In this document: piece after piece, positions 1-4,971 of the stretch
Position numbering within the stretch: the stretch's first letter is position 1
Layout of the letters: every line of letters begins with the position of its first letter
Source: Candidatus Saccharimonadota bacterium
GTDB taxonomy: Bacteria > Patescibacteriota > Saccharimonadia > Saccharimonadales > Saccharimonadaceae
DNA length: 6,682 bases
Assembly (NCBI GenBank): GCA_028289185.1
Contig: JAQGGV010000050.1
Span: forward strand, 1 to 6,682
Direction of reading: 5' to 3'
Translations under genes and position numbers: made by a program
Notes under the pieces: generated by a model
Told to the model about the DNA's origin: nothing
Databases searched by the model: none
The model's input: the letters and a program-made list of their open reading frames with translations, nothing else

Positions 1-14
1 ACAGGGGCGGACAT
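1..14 (-). CDS. 5' end of an unidentified gene, cut by the window edge
   Basis: An ATG read on the minus strand at 14-12 is preceded by AGAGGTGG, whose GAGG lies 5 nt before the ATG. This is the same spacing as the Shine-Dalgarno site of the 82-aa gene at 1190-1438. Only Met-Ser-Ala-Pro and two bases of the next codon are visible, so no function can be given. It starts 19 nt after the stop codon of the membrane-anchored gene at 34-762 and would be the next gene of the same transcript. The call rests on the ribosome binding site and spacing only. Confidence 0.4.
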
Positions 15-16
15 GT

Positions 17-23
17 CCACCTC
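17..23 (-). promoter_or_regulatory. Shine-Dalgarno site of the gene starting at 14
   Basis: GAGGTGG on the minus strand fits the 16S anti-Shine-Dalgarno well and sits a few bases before an ATG. Part of it (GGTGGA) can pair with TCCGCC just inside the gene, leaving CATG, which contains the start codon, in the loop. Confidence 0.4.
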
Positions 24-33
24 TGTAAAGAAA

Positions 34-762
34 TTATTTCTTGTTGGCGATCGTGAACGATTTATACATTGTCTGGGCGTCGGGTGCGTCGAATGCCTTG
101 GCGGCCGTCAGTTGGGTGGCAATGTTATAGACCAGGCCGTTGGCGCTAACATAGACGTTCGTAAAGTCGCTGTCAGGTTCCTTTAGCTGGCCCTTGTCGG
201 CGTAGTCGACCATGTGCACGTCGATGCGCACGGCTTTGTATCCATCGACCATCAGCGACTGGTCCAGGGTGATGTTGATTTTGTATTTCTTGCTGGTATA
301 GCCACTGATGTTGGATTTAGCATAGGTGACCGCCTGGTCGAGTGTTTGGTTGGTGACATTGACGCCAAGTGGGGCAAATTCAGCGGAGCTCTTGGTGCGG
401 TTGCGTTCAAAGTCGACGCTGGATACTGCACGGCTAGCGAGTGACTGCGCGGCCGTTGGCAGGGTAGCGACAGCCTCCTTGGACTTGTAGTATGACGGGT
501 GGGCGATACTAAAACCAAGCGTTTTGTTGGTATACATTTCCCAGCCAGCCGGGATCAAAATCTGCTGGCCGGTGACGGTCTGCGCGATGATTGGCGGCGG
601 GAAAAAGATTGTCGTAACCAAAAAGTAAATGCCACCGATGGCAATCAAACCAATGCCAATCGCAAAAATAATGACAGGCGCGCTGAATTTGCGTCGTTTT
701 TTGACGACTGGATCAGCTATAGGAGCTGGTTTTATAGGGGATTTAGCGGGTGATTTAGGCAC
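34..762 (-). CDS. Single-pass membrane-anchored protein with extracytoplasmic domain (paralog of 4964-5656)
   Basis: This 242-aa protein has a Pro/Lys/Ala-rich N-terminal tail (residues 2-25, ending KKRRK), one hydrophobic membrane segment at about 29-54, then a domain of about 185 residues predicted to lie outside the membrane (positive-inside rule). The domain opens with GWEMYTNKTLGFSIAHPSYY (73-92), a pattern seen in PsbP/LpqN-like lipid-anchored or membrane-anchored domains; that comparison is tentative. The VNVTNQTLDQAV segment (134-145) and the C-terminus recur in the protein at 4964-5656, so the two are paralogs. There is no lipobox cysteine, so it is membrane-anchored rather than a lipoprotein. 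I chose GTG at 762 because a TTGGTA/TATACT promoter lies just upstream; the longer reading to GTG 807 (257 aa) would run through that promoter. Function unknown. Confidence 0.85.
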   Translation of the reverse strand: MPKSPAKSPIKPAPIADPVVKKRRKFSAPVIIFAIGIGLIAIGGIYFLVTTIFFPPPIIAQTVTGQQILIPAGWEMYTNKTLGFSIAHPSYYKSKEAVATLPTAAQSLASRAVSSVDFERNRTKSSAEFAPLGVNVTNQTLDQAVTYAKSNISGYTSKKYKINITLDQSLMVDGYKAVRIDVHMVDYADKGQLKEPDSDFTNVYVSANGLVYNIATQLTAAKAFDAPDAQTMYKSFTIANKK

Positions 763-768
763 CCTTAC

Positions 769-797
769 AGTATAACCACCTCTGTTGTGATTACCAA
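769..797 (-). promoter_or_regulatory. Promoter of the membrane-anchored protein gene, leaderless type
   Basis: On the minus strand, TTGGTA (797-792) and TATACT (774-769) are separated by 17 bp. The -10 box ends 6 nt before GTG 762, so the expected transcription start is the G of the start codon. No usable Shine-Dalgarno lies between. The nearest purine-rich stretch (AGAGGTGG, 783-776) overlaps the region upstream of the -10 box and would not be in the transcript. Confidence 0.6.
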
Positions 798-819
798 GCG
801 TGACCACTATACACAGGCG

Positions 820-825
820 TATAAT
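820..825 (+). promoter_or_regulatory. -10 box for the 95-aa membrane protein gene, leaderless type
   Basis: This is a perfect TATAAT followed by 6 nt (cagagc) and then ATG 832, which places the predicted transcript start on the A of the ATG. No good -35 hexamer is visible at 16-18 bp upstream; that position overlaps the -35 of the divergent promoter at 769-797. Confidence 0.6.
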
Positions 826-831
826 CAGAGC

Positions 832-1119
832 ATGAGCAAACCCACAAAATACTGGTTCAAACGACGACGATATGGATACGGTTGGACACCGGTAACATAC
901 GAGGGTTGGCTGGTTTTGGTAATCTTTTTGGTGGTCGTCACCGTTGCGACAATAGCCTATGGCACGACACCAGATAGGACAGGCAGGGACGAGGGTATCT
1001 TCCTGGCCGGTTTCACATTCGCCGTACTATGTCTGATATGTATTGCAATCGCCAAGGGTCCACACCCGAAATGGCGCTGGGGCAAACGGGACCACGACAA
1101 CCACGACGAAGATTTCTAA
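832..1119 (+). CDS. Small two-helix membrane protein of unknown function
   Basis: This 95-aa protein starts with an aromatic and basic stretch, KPTKYWFKRRRYGYGWTP (3-20). Two hydrophobic segments follow at about 24-43 and 55-75, joined by a short charged loop (TTPDRTGRDEG). It ends in a charged tail with Trp, His, Asp and Glu (HPKWRWGKRDHDNHDEDF, 78-95). Two helices with basic N-terminal flanks suggest both termini are cytoplasmic. Small proteins with a YWFK..RYGYGW start followed by membrane helices recur in Patescibacteria as hypothetical proteins (from memory, not searched). ATG 832 is preferred over an upstream in-frame GTG at 787 because TATAAT lies 6 nt before it. It ends 1 nt before the hairpin terminator at 1121. 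Confidence 0.8.
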   Translation: MSKPTKYWFKRRRYGYGWTPVTYEGWLVLVIFLVVVTVATIAYGTTPDRTGRDEGIFLAGFTFAVLCLICIAIAKGPHPKWRWGKRDHDNHDEDF

Positions 1120-1120
1120 T

Positions 1121-1166
1121 GAACAAGACCGCATCCCCCGAAGGGGACGCGGTCTTTCGCTTGTTC
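1121..1166. terminator. Bidirectional hairpin terminator between converging genes
   Basis: AAGACCGC (1125-1132) pairs with GCGGTCTT (1149-1156) and TCCCC (1134-1138) with GGGGA (1143-1147), with one A-C mismatch between the two blocks. An outer GAACAAG/CTTGTTC pair can form instead of the base of the stem. Read on the minus strand the loop is C(TTCG)G, a very stable tetraloop, so the structure is stronger for the minus-strand transcript of the 82-aa gene. U-tracts are short on both sides (TCTTTCGCTTGTT on plus, TCTTGTTC on minus). Confidence 0.75.
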
Positions 1167-1189
1167 CACGCGTGGCGCGCACGAGCGAC

Positions 1190-1438
1190 CTAGGTCGCAA
1201 GTTCGATAGGGTGTTGAAAGTCGGACCAGACAAGGTCCTGAGGCACAGGCAGTGTTGGGCGCTCACGCGAGAGACGCCGCTCAAACGCCATGATGACATC
1301 CTCTTGCGACATCGCGTCGCCTTTCTCGGCCTGTCTGACGATTCCCACTTCGACCGAGACCAGCAATTCATGGAACAGCTTTGTGCCATCCTCCTCGGTG
1401 CGGTCTAGGACAATCTTGTGCTTTTCGTGGAAAGGCAT
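1190..1438 (-). CDS. Small soluble protein of unknown function (82 aa)
   Basis: The predicted protein is charged, soluble and probably mostly helical. It starts MPFHEKHKIVLDRTEEDGTK and continues through a helix-like stretch (LFHELLVSVEVGIVRQAEKG, 21-40) and SQEDVIMAFERRLSRERP (44-61) to a short C-terminal tail rich in Pro, Trp and Phe. No catalytic motif or signal peptide is visible, and I do not recognise the family. The start at ATG 1438 has a good Shine-Dalgarno (GAGAGG, 5 nt spacing). An in-frame ATG at 1501 would add 21 residues but overlaps the TATAAT box at 1500-1505, so it cannot be used from that promoter. An open frame continues antisense into the ABC-F gene as far as 1747, which I reject as the start. 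It diverges from the ABC-F gene and shares its 133-bp intergenic region. Confidence 0.65.
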   Translation of the reverse strand: MPFHEKHKIVLDRTEEDGTKLFHELLVSVEVGIVRQAEKGDAMSQEDVIMAFERRLSRERPTLPVPQDLVWSDFQHPIELAT

Positions 1439-1443
1439 AACTT

Positions 1444-1449
1444 CCTCTC
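1444..1449 (-). promoter_or_regulatory. Shine-Dalgarno site fixing the start of the 82-aa gene
   Basis: GAGAGG on the minus strand lies 5 nt before ATG 1438. It is the only strong ribosome binding site in front of a first-in-transcript gene in this window. Confidence 0.6.
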
Positions 1450-1466
1450 TGTCCACGGGAACAAAC

Positions 1467-1487
1467 GGGACGACAACTTGTCGCCCC
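1467..1487 (-). promoter_or_regulatory. Hairpin in the leader of the 82-aa gene
   Basis: On the minus strand GGGGCGACA pairs with TGTCGTCCC (9 bp, one G-U) around a 3-nt loop. The core CGACAA-C-TTGTCG (1471-1483) is a perfect odd palindrome and could be a DNA operator instead. If transcription starts near 1493, the hairpin occupies about +7 to +27 of a 55-nt leader and lies upstream of the Shine-Dalgarno. It has no U-tract, so it is not a terminator. Confidence 0.5.
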
Positions 1488-1499
1488 ACCCATAGCAAC

Positions 1500-1505
1500 A
1501 TTATA
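1500..1505 (-). promoter_or_regulatory. -10 box for the 82-aa gene
   Basis: A perfect TATAAT on the minus strand predicts a transcript start near 1493 and a leader of about 55 nt before ATG 1438. The -35 position (about 1523-1528) reads GTGCGT and is poor, and it lies next to the left arm of the inverted repeat at 1529-1557, which suggests shared control with the ABC-F gene. Confidence 0.5.
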
Positions 1506-1528
1506 GAATATTTTTGATATTTACGCAC

Positions 1529-1557
1529 ACACCTTAGACCATCTGTTGCTAAGGTGT
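1529..1557. promoter_or_regulatory. Candidate operator: 9-bp inverted repeat over the ABC-F promoter
   Basis: ACACCTTAG (1529-1537) and CTAAGGTGT (1549-1557) are perfect inverted repeats separated by 11 bp. Half-site centres are 20 bp apart, about two helical turns, as expected for a dimeric DNA-binding protein. The left arm overlaps the -35 box and the right arm abuts the -10 box of the ABC-F promoter, so an occupying protein would block RNA polymerase. Confidence 0.55.
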
Positions 1558-1563
1558 TACTAT
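1535..1563 (+). promoter_or_regulatory. Promoter of the ABC-F gene
   Basis: TAGACC (1535-1540, 4/6 to TTGACA) and TACTAT (1558-1563, with an upstream TG giving an extended -10) are 17 bp apart. The predicted start is around 1570, leaving 2 nt before GTG 1572. An alternative -10, TATAGA at 1561-1566, would also give an essentially leaderless or very short leader. No Shine-Dalgarno is visible before the GTG. Confidence 0.5.
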
Positions 1564-1571
1564 AGATAGCT

Positions 1572-3209
1572 GTGATTGCCGACATATCCATTACCGAAAA
1601 ATCATTCGGAGCCAAAAGCCTCATGCAAAATGTGCGGTTTACTATTAATGACGGCGAAAAAATCGGCGTTATCGGCCGCAACGGCGTAGGCAAGTCGACA
1701 TTGTTTGGCATACTAGCCGGCACCGACAAAGACTTTACAGGGGACATTATCTATAAATCCGGCTCGGTCGTCGTGGCAACGCAGCAGGAATACCACGATG
1801 TAGCCGGGCTGACCGTATTGCAATACGTGTTGCAGGGCCTGCCCGAATACAGCCAGCTGAGTCACATATTGGAAACTTACCCAGAAAAAATGGGTGACGA
1901 TATGAAAATGATTGACGAGTACAGCGACGCTATGGAACGCTTCAACAACAAGGGATTCTACCAGATCGAGGACCAGATCGAACAGGAACTGGACAACTTC
2001 CAGCTGCCAGCCGTTGCACACCGCGAATTTAGCACACTGTCCGGTGGCCAGAAACGACTAGTCGAAGTGGTCAAAATCATGCACTCCGACGCCGACCTGG
2101 CGCTAGTCGATGAGCCAACCAACCACATGGACTATATCGCCAAACAGCAATTTGTCGACTGGATGAAAACCGCCCAGGAAGGCATGCTGGTCATTACACA
2201 CGACCGCGACGTCCTGCGTGAAGTTGATCGCATCGTCGAAATGAAAGATGGTGGCTCGCAGAGTTTCAAGGGCAACTACGATTCATATCTGAAGCAAAAC
2301 GCCGTTAGTACGGGCAGCCAAATGAACGAATTTGAAATGATTGAACGGCGAATTGTAAACCTAAAGGCAAAGGTCATCGAGTACCAACGCTTCAAGGAAA
2401 AGTCCCGCAATCCTAGCACCATTCAGCGTTTCAAACGCCTAGAGGAAACATCGCGCAAGGAACTGGCCGAGTTGCAAACCAAGGAAAAACCAACATTCTG
2501 GATCGACAAAGATTCTGCCGCTGACTTGAACTACAAAACCGCCGCCCAGTACGATAAATTCAAGGCCAAAAACGTCCGCATCAATCTGAAAAACGATGAT
2601 TCCCGCAGCAAGCACGTACTGATATCAACACGCGATCTATCGCTTGGCTATGACACGCCACTGTTCGATGGTATCAATATCGACCTGCGCGAGGGCGAAG
2701 CGATTGAATTCCGTGGCCGCAACGGCGCTGGTAAAACGACTCTGATCAAACATATCCTAGGTGACGATAGTGTCACCAAATACGCCGGCGAACTGACCAT
2801 TGATAAACACGTCCGCATCGGTGTGTATGAACAAGAAGTGTCGCCAACGTATTTTGAACTGCCGCTCGAGGGTGCAATCGAGAAGATGTACATGGACCGC
2901 GGCCTCGAAATCAGCACCGGTAAAATCCGGGGATTAATGAGTGATTATCTATTCAACGAAGGCGACGGCAAAACACCCGTGCAGCGCTTGAGCGGTGGGC
3001 AAAAGGCGAGATTCCAACTGATTGCCATGCTGGCAAACGATCCGCAACTGCTAATCCTGGATGAGCCGACAAACCACTTGGACCTACCAAGTATCGAGGA
3101 AATGGAAACAGCCCTGGGCAAATACTCTGGCGCCATCATCTATGTCAGTCACGATAATTACTTCCGTGACAAAATCGCCGGCGACGTGCTGAAAATCGGC
3201 AAAGAATAG
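1572..3209 (+). CDS. ABC-F family ATP-binding protein
   Basis: This 545-aa protein has two ABC nucleotide-binding domains in tandem and no membrane segments, the layout of ABC-F proteins (EttA, Uup, YdiF and antibiotic-protection types). Members act on the ribosome, at or near the E site, rather than in transport. Domain 1 has Walker A GRNGVGKS (35-42), signature LSGGQ (156-160), Walker B LALVDEPTNH with catalytic Glu181, and switch His210. The charged linker (about 240-345), containing a helical hairpin-like stretch, corresponds to the P-site tRNA interaction motif. Domain 2 has Walker A GRNGAGKT (382-389), LSGGQ (473-477), LLILDEPTNHLD (493-504) and His527. All catalytic residues are intact. 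The start at GTG 1572 fits the family's usual N-terminus (IADISITEKSFGAKSL) and the promoter directly upstream. Subfamily, and whether it gives drug protection or housekeeping translation support, cannot be decided by eye. Its stop directly abuts the stop of convergent yaaA. Confidence 0.95.
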   Translation: MIADISITEKSFGAKSLMQNVRFTINDGEKIGVIGRNGVGKSTLFGILAGTDKDFTGDIIYKSGSVVVATQQEYHDVAGLTVLQYVLQGLPEYSQLSHILETYPEKMGDDMKMIDEYSDAMERFNNKGFYQIEDQIEQELDNFQLPAVAHREFSTLSGGQKRLVEVVKIMHSDADLALVDEPTNHMDYIAKQQFVDWMKTAQEGMLVITHDRDVLREVDRIVEMKDGGSQSFKGNYDSYLKQNAVSTGSQMNEFEMIERRIVNLKAKVIEYQRFKEKSRNPSTIQRFKRLEETSRKELAELQTKEKPTFWIDKDSAADLNYKTAAQYDKFKAKNVRINLKNDDSRSKHVLISTRDLSLGYDTPLFDGINIDLREGEAIEFRGRNGAGKTTLIKHILGDDSVTKYAGELTIDKHVRIGVYEQEVSPTYFELPLEGAIEKMYMDRGLEISTGKIRGLMSDYLFNEGDGKTPVQRLSGGQKARFQLIAMLANDPQLLILDEPTNHLDLPSIEEMETALGKYSGAIIYVSHDNYFRDKIAGDVLKIGKE

Positions 3210-3989
3210 TTAGATTAGGCGAACACTGAGGCCAATACCGCCAAAATCTTGGCACACAAAAACCGGTTGTTCGGGCGTGCTGGCACTGGCGTCGTATGAA
3301 TAATTAAGTTCTGCAAAGTTTTTTAGTTCAGCCACATTTTCGATCTTGTTTTGAATCAACCAACGGGCAAAGGCGCCACGAGCAATCTTGGCATGGACGG
3401 TTACAAAGATAGCCTCGCCGGTTTTGGGGCTGACGGTCAGGAACTTGGGCGTGACAACAGGCACATCGGTGTAGGGCAGTACAGCACGCGTGTATTCGAC
3501 GGACGACAAGTTGATAACTTGTGTCGTGTCAGCAGGTAACACGCCAGCAATTGCATCGCCCCAGAAATCATAGAGCGAGCCACCGTCAGGCAGTTTGTAG
3601 CCCATTTCCAAGCGGTAGGGCATGATCCCGTCGCAGGCCCGCAGGGCGCCATACAACCCAGATAGGATTAACAAATGTCGTTGCGCATAGTCACGATCGC
3701 CATCCGACCATGTCTGTACCTGCAGCCCGCTATAGATATCGCCGATGAATGCATCAATAGCCGGTGTTTGCAGCGCTGCATCGTCGGACCAGCCCGCATA
3801 CATTTTTTGTACACCAGCGGCCTTAACGGATGAGATTTGCATGATTTTTGCCAGCTGGACAGGCGCCAGTTTACGAAACTCTGCAGCTAGTTTAGTCGCC
3901 TGATCAATCAATTTCGGGCCACCGAGGGGCGCAGTCGGCACCTCGGGAACACGCATCGTTTTGGACGAATGCAGCAGAATCTGAATCAT
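3210..3989 (-). CDS. yaaA: YaaA family (UPF0246/DUF328) peroxide-stress protein
   Basis: This 259-aa protein matches the YaaA family in length and motifs. They are a short N-terminal HSSKTM (7-12; SPAKTLD-like in E. coli), LSGLYGALRACDGIMPYRLE (109-128), LYDFWGD (139-145), INLSSVEY (159-166) and HAKIARGAFARW (199-210). E. coli YaaA is needed to limit intracellular iron and oxidative damage under peroxide stress and has been described as DNA-binding. The same role here is inferred from family only. No signal peptide or membrane segment, so cytoplasmic. ATG 3989 overlaps the upstream FKBP stop by one base (TAATG). No Shine-Dalgarno is visible, so translation is probably coupled to the FKBP gene. 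The TAA stop (3210-3212) immediately adjoins the stop of the converging ABC-F gene. Confidence 0.93.
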   Translation of the reverse strand: MIQILLHSSKTMRVPEVPTAPLGGPKLIDQATKLAAEFRKLAPVQLAKIMQISSVKAAGVQKMYAGWSDDAALQTPAIDAFIGDIYSGLQVQTWSDGDRDYAQRHLLILSGLYGALRACDGIMPYRLEMGYKLPDGGSLYDFWGDAIAGVLPADTTQVINLSSVEYTRAVLPYTDVPVVTPKFLTVSPKTGEAIFVTVHAKIARGAFARWLIQNKIENVAELKNFAELNYSYDASASTPEQPVFVCQDFGGIGLSVRLI

Positions 3990-4372
3990 TAGTTGATAGA
4001 GACTAAATCAATATCAAACACTAGGTCGCTGTTTGGCGGGATGTTTGATGCTGCGCGAGCAGAGCCATAGGCCATTTCGGATGGGATGACTAGGCGGCGA
4101 GTACCGCCGACTTTCATACCAGGTACACCCTTGGTCCAGCCAGCGATGACGCCGGACAATGGGAAGGTAGCTGCTTCGCCAAAGTCATAGCTTGACTGAA
4201 AAATGGTACCGTTTTTGCATAGCGCACCGGTGTAGTGAGCAGTGATAGTCGCGCCCTCTGGTACGACATCGCCAGTTCCCTCGACAGTGTCAATTATTTG
4301 GAGCTCGTCGACTTTTTCAATCGGCGTCCAGTTTGGTAGTAGTGTTCCTTCGATTTTTCCAACATTATTCAT
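3989..4372 (-). CDS. FKBP-type peptidyl-prolyl cis-trans isomerase
   Basis: This 127-aa, single-domain FKBP catalyses cis-trans isomerisation of Xaa-Pro bonds and acts as a folding helper. With no signal peptide, it is expected in the cytoplasm. Residues 1-25 form an N-terminal extension. The fold follows in order: ITAHYTG (43-49), NGTIFQSSYD (54-63), GVIAGWTKGVPGMKVGG (74-90), IPSEMAYG (96-103) and IPPNSDLVFDIDLVSI (111-126). Active-site positions equivalent to FKBP12 Tyr26, Phe36, Val55, Ile56, Trp59, Tyr82 and Phe99 are present (Tyr47, Phe58, Val75, Ile76, Trp79, Tyr102, Phe119). The Asp37 equivalent is Gln59, a change that in human FKBP12 studies lowers activity or drug binding. ATG 4372 has TATACT 6 nt upstream. 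It heads a two-gene unit with yaaA. Confidence 0.93.
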   Translation of the reverse strand: MNNVGKIEGTLLPNWTPIEKVDELQIIDTVEGTGDVVPEGATITAHYTGALCKNGTIFQSSYDFGEAATFPLSGVIAGWTKGVPGMKVGGTRRLVIPSEMAYGSARAASNIPPNSDLVFDIDLVSIN

Positions 4373-4378
4373 ATATCT

Positions 4379-4384
4379 AGTATA
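4379..4384 (-). promoter_or_regulatory. -10 box for the FKBP-yaaA unit, leaderless type
   Basis: TATACT on the minus strand, then 6 nt (agatat), then ATG 4372; the transcript would start on the A of the ATG. No clear -35 hexamer at 16-18 bp. The region where it would lie overlaps the divergent TATAAT box at 4405-4410. Confidence 0.6.
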
Positions 4385-4401
4385 AAGGATGTAACTGGCA
4401 T

Positions 4402-4410
4402 TGGTATAAT
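4402..4410 (+). promoter_or_regulatory. Extended -10 box for the reductase-like gene, leaderless type
   Basis: TGGTATAAT is an extended -10 (TGn plus perfect TATAAT), followed by 6 nt (agatac) and ATG 4417. The strong extended -10 probably compensates for the lack of a recognisable -35. Confidence 0.65.
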
Positions 4411-4416
4411 AGATAC

Positions 4417-4971
4417 ATGAGAAAAGTATTCCTATTTATGATGGTGACGGCGAACGGTTATTTTGAGGGCGAAAACCACGATATCAGTTGGCACAATGCC
4501 AGGAGCGAAACATTCCAACAATTTGCAGCCGAGAATTTGGCCAATACAGACACCTTGGTATTTGGGCGGCGAACCTATGATCTGATGGCAGCGTACTGGC
4601 CCGGCGAAGATGGCATACAGGACAACTTGTCGATTGCTAAAATCATGAATGAATCCCACAAAGTCGCTTTTACTCACACTCCACTGACCGAGGACTGGCA
4701 GAATGTCGAAACCAGTGACAATGTAGAGGAGAAAATGACCTCACTCAAGAACGCCAGCGGCAAGGACATCGCCGTCCTAGGCAGTAGCAATCTGTGTGTT
4801 AGCCTCCTTCGAAACGGGCTTATTGACGAGCTGCGCATCATGATCAACCCGGTCACCATAACGGCCGGTACGCCATTGTTTGAAGGTATCGAAACAAATT
4901 ACGATTTCACTCTGAAAAACACACGTACCTTTGACGACGGCAACGTGCTGCTGACGTATTCGGTTAGCTAG
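4417..4971 (+). CDS. Dihydrofolate reductase family protein (RibD C-terminal-like domain)
   Basis: This 184-aa cytoplasmic protein belongs to the RibD_C/DHFR-like superfamily, the YyaP/YwjB type of stand-alone proteins annotated as dihydrofolate reductase family. Visible family features are the first strand with a SLDGYI-like turn (MVTANGYFEG, 9-18), FGRRTYDLM (49-57), a GSS turn that replaces the usual nucleotide-binding GG (122-124), LIDELRIMINPV (135-146) and GTPLF (151-155). The family binds NADPH in characterised members, but the physiological substrate of these stand-alone proteins is generally unknown, so actual dihydrofolate reduction should not be assumed. It is not a canonical FolA. 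Its last 8 nt overlap tail-to-tail with the end of the membrane-anchored gene at 4964-5656. Confidence 0.9.
   Translation: MRKVFLFMMVTANGYFEGENHDISWHNARSETFQQFAAENLANTDTLVFGRRTYDLMAAYWPGEDGIQDNLSIAKIMNESHKVAFTHTPLTEDWQNVETSDNVEEKMTSLKNASGKDIAVLGSSNLCVSLLRNGLIDELRIMINPVTITAGTPLFEGIETNYDFTLKNTRTFDDGNVLLTYSVS

Noticed and set aside
17..785. Direct repeat CCACCTCTGT at 17-26 and 776-785 flanking the membrane-anchored gene
   Set aside because: A shared 10-mer is expected by chance several times in a window this size; at 17-26 it is explained as a Shine-Dalgarno. No other sign of a mobile element.
1043..1408. Plus-strand open frame of 121 aa
   Set aside because: It crosses the terminator hairpin and lies antisense to the better-supported 82-aa gene; its composition looks random.
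1439..1747. Open frame extending the 82-aa gene antisense into the ABC-F gene (185-aa reading)
   Set aside because: The extra N-terminal part mirrors the ABC-F Walker region and runs across the promoters; a TATAAT and a Shine-Dalgarno support the short start at 1438.
1572..3209. ABC transporter ATPase
   Set aside because: Two ATPase domains joined by a charged linker and no membrane partner nearby fit ABC-F, not a transporter.
3506..3522. Inverted repeat ACAAGTT-GAT-AACTTGT
   Set aside because: It lies in the middle of the yaaA coding sequence, encoding the conserved INLSS region; most likely coincidental.
4417..4971. Canonical folA-type dihydrofolate reductase
   Set aside because: The motifs are those of the RibD C-terminal-like stand-alone family, so folate reduction is not supported.
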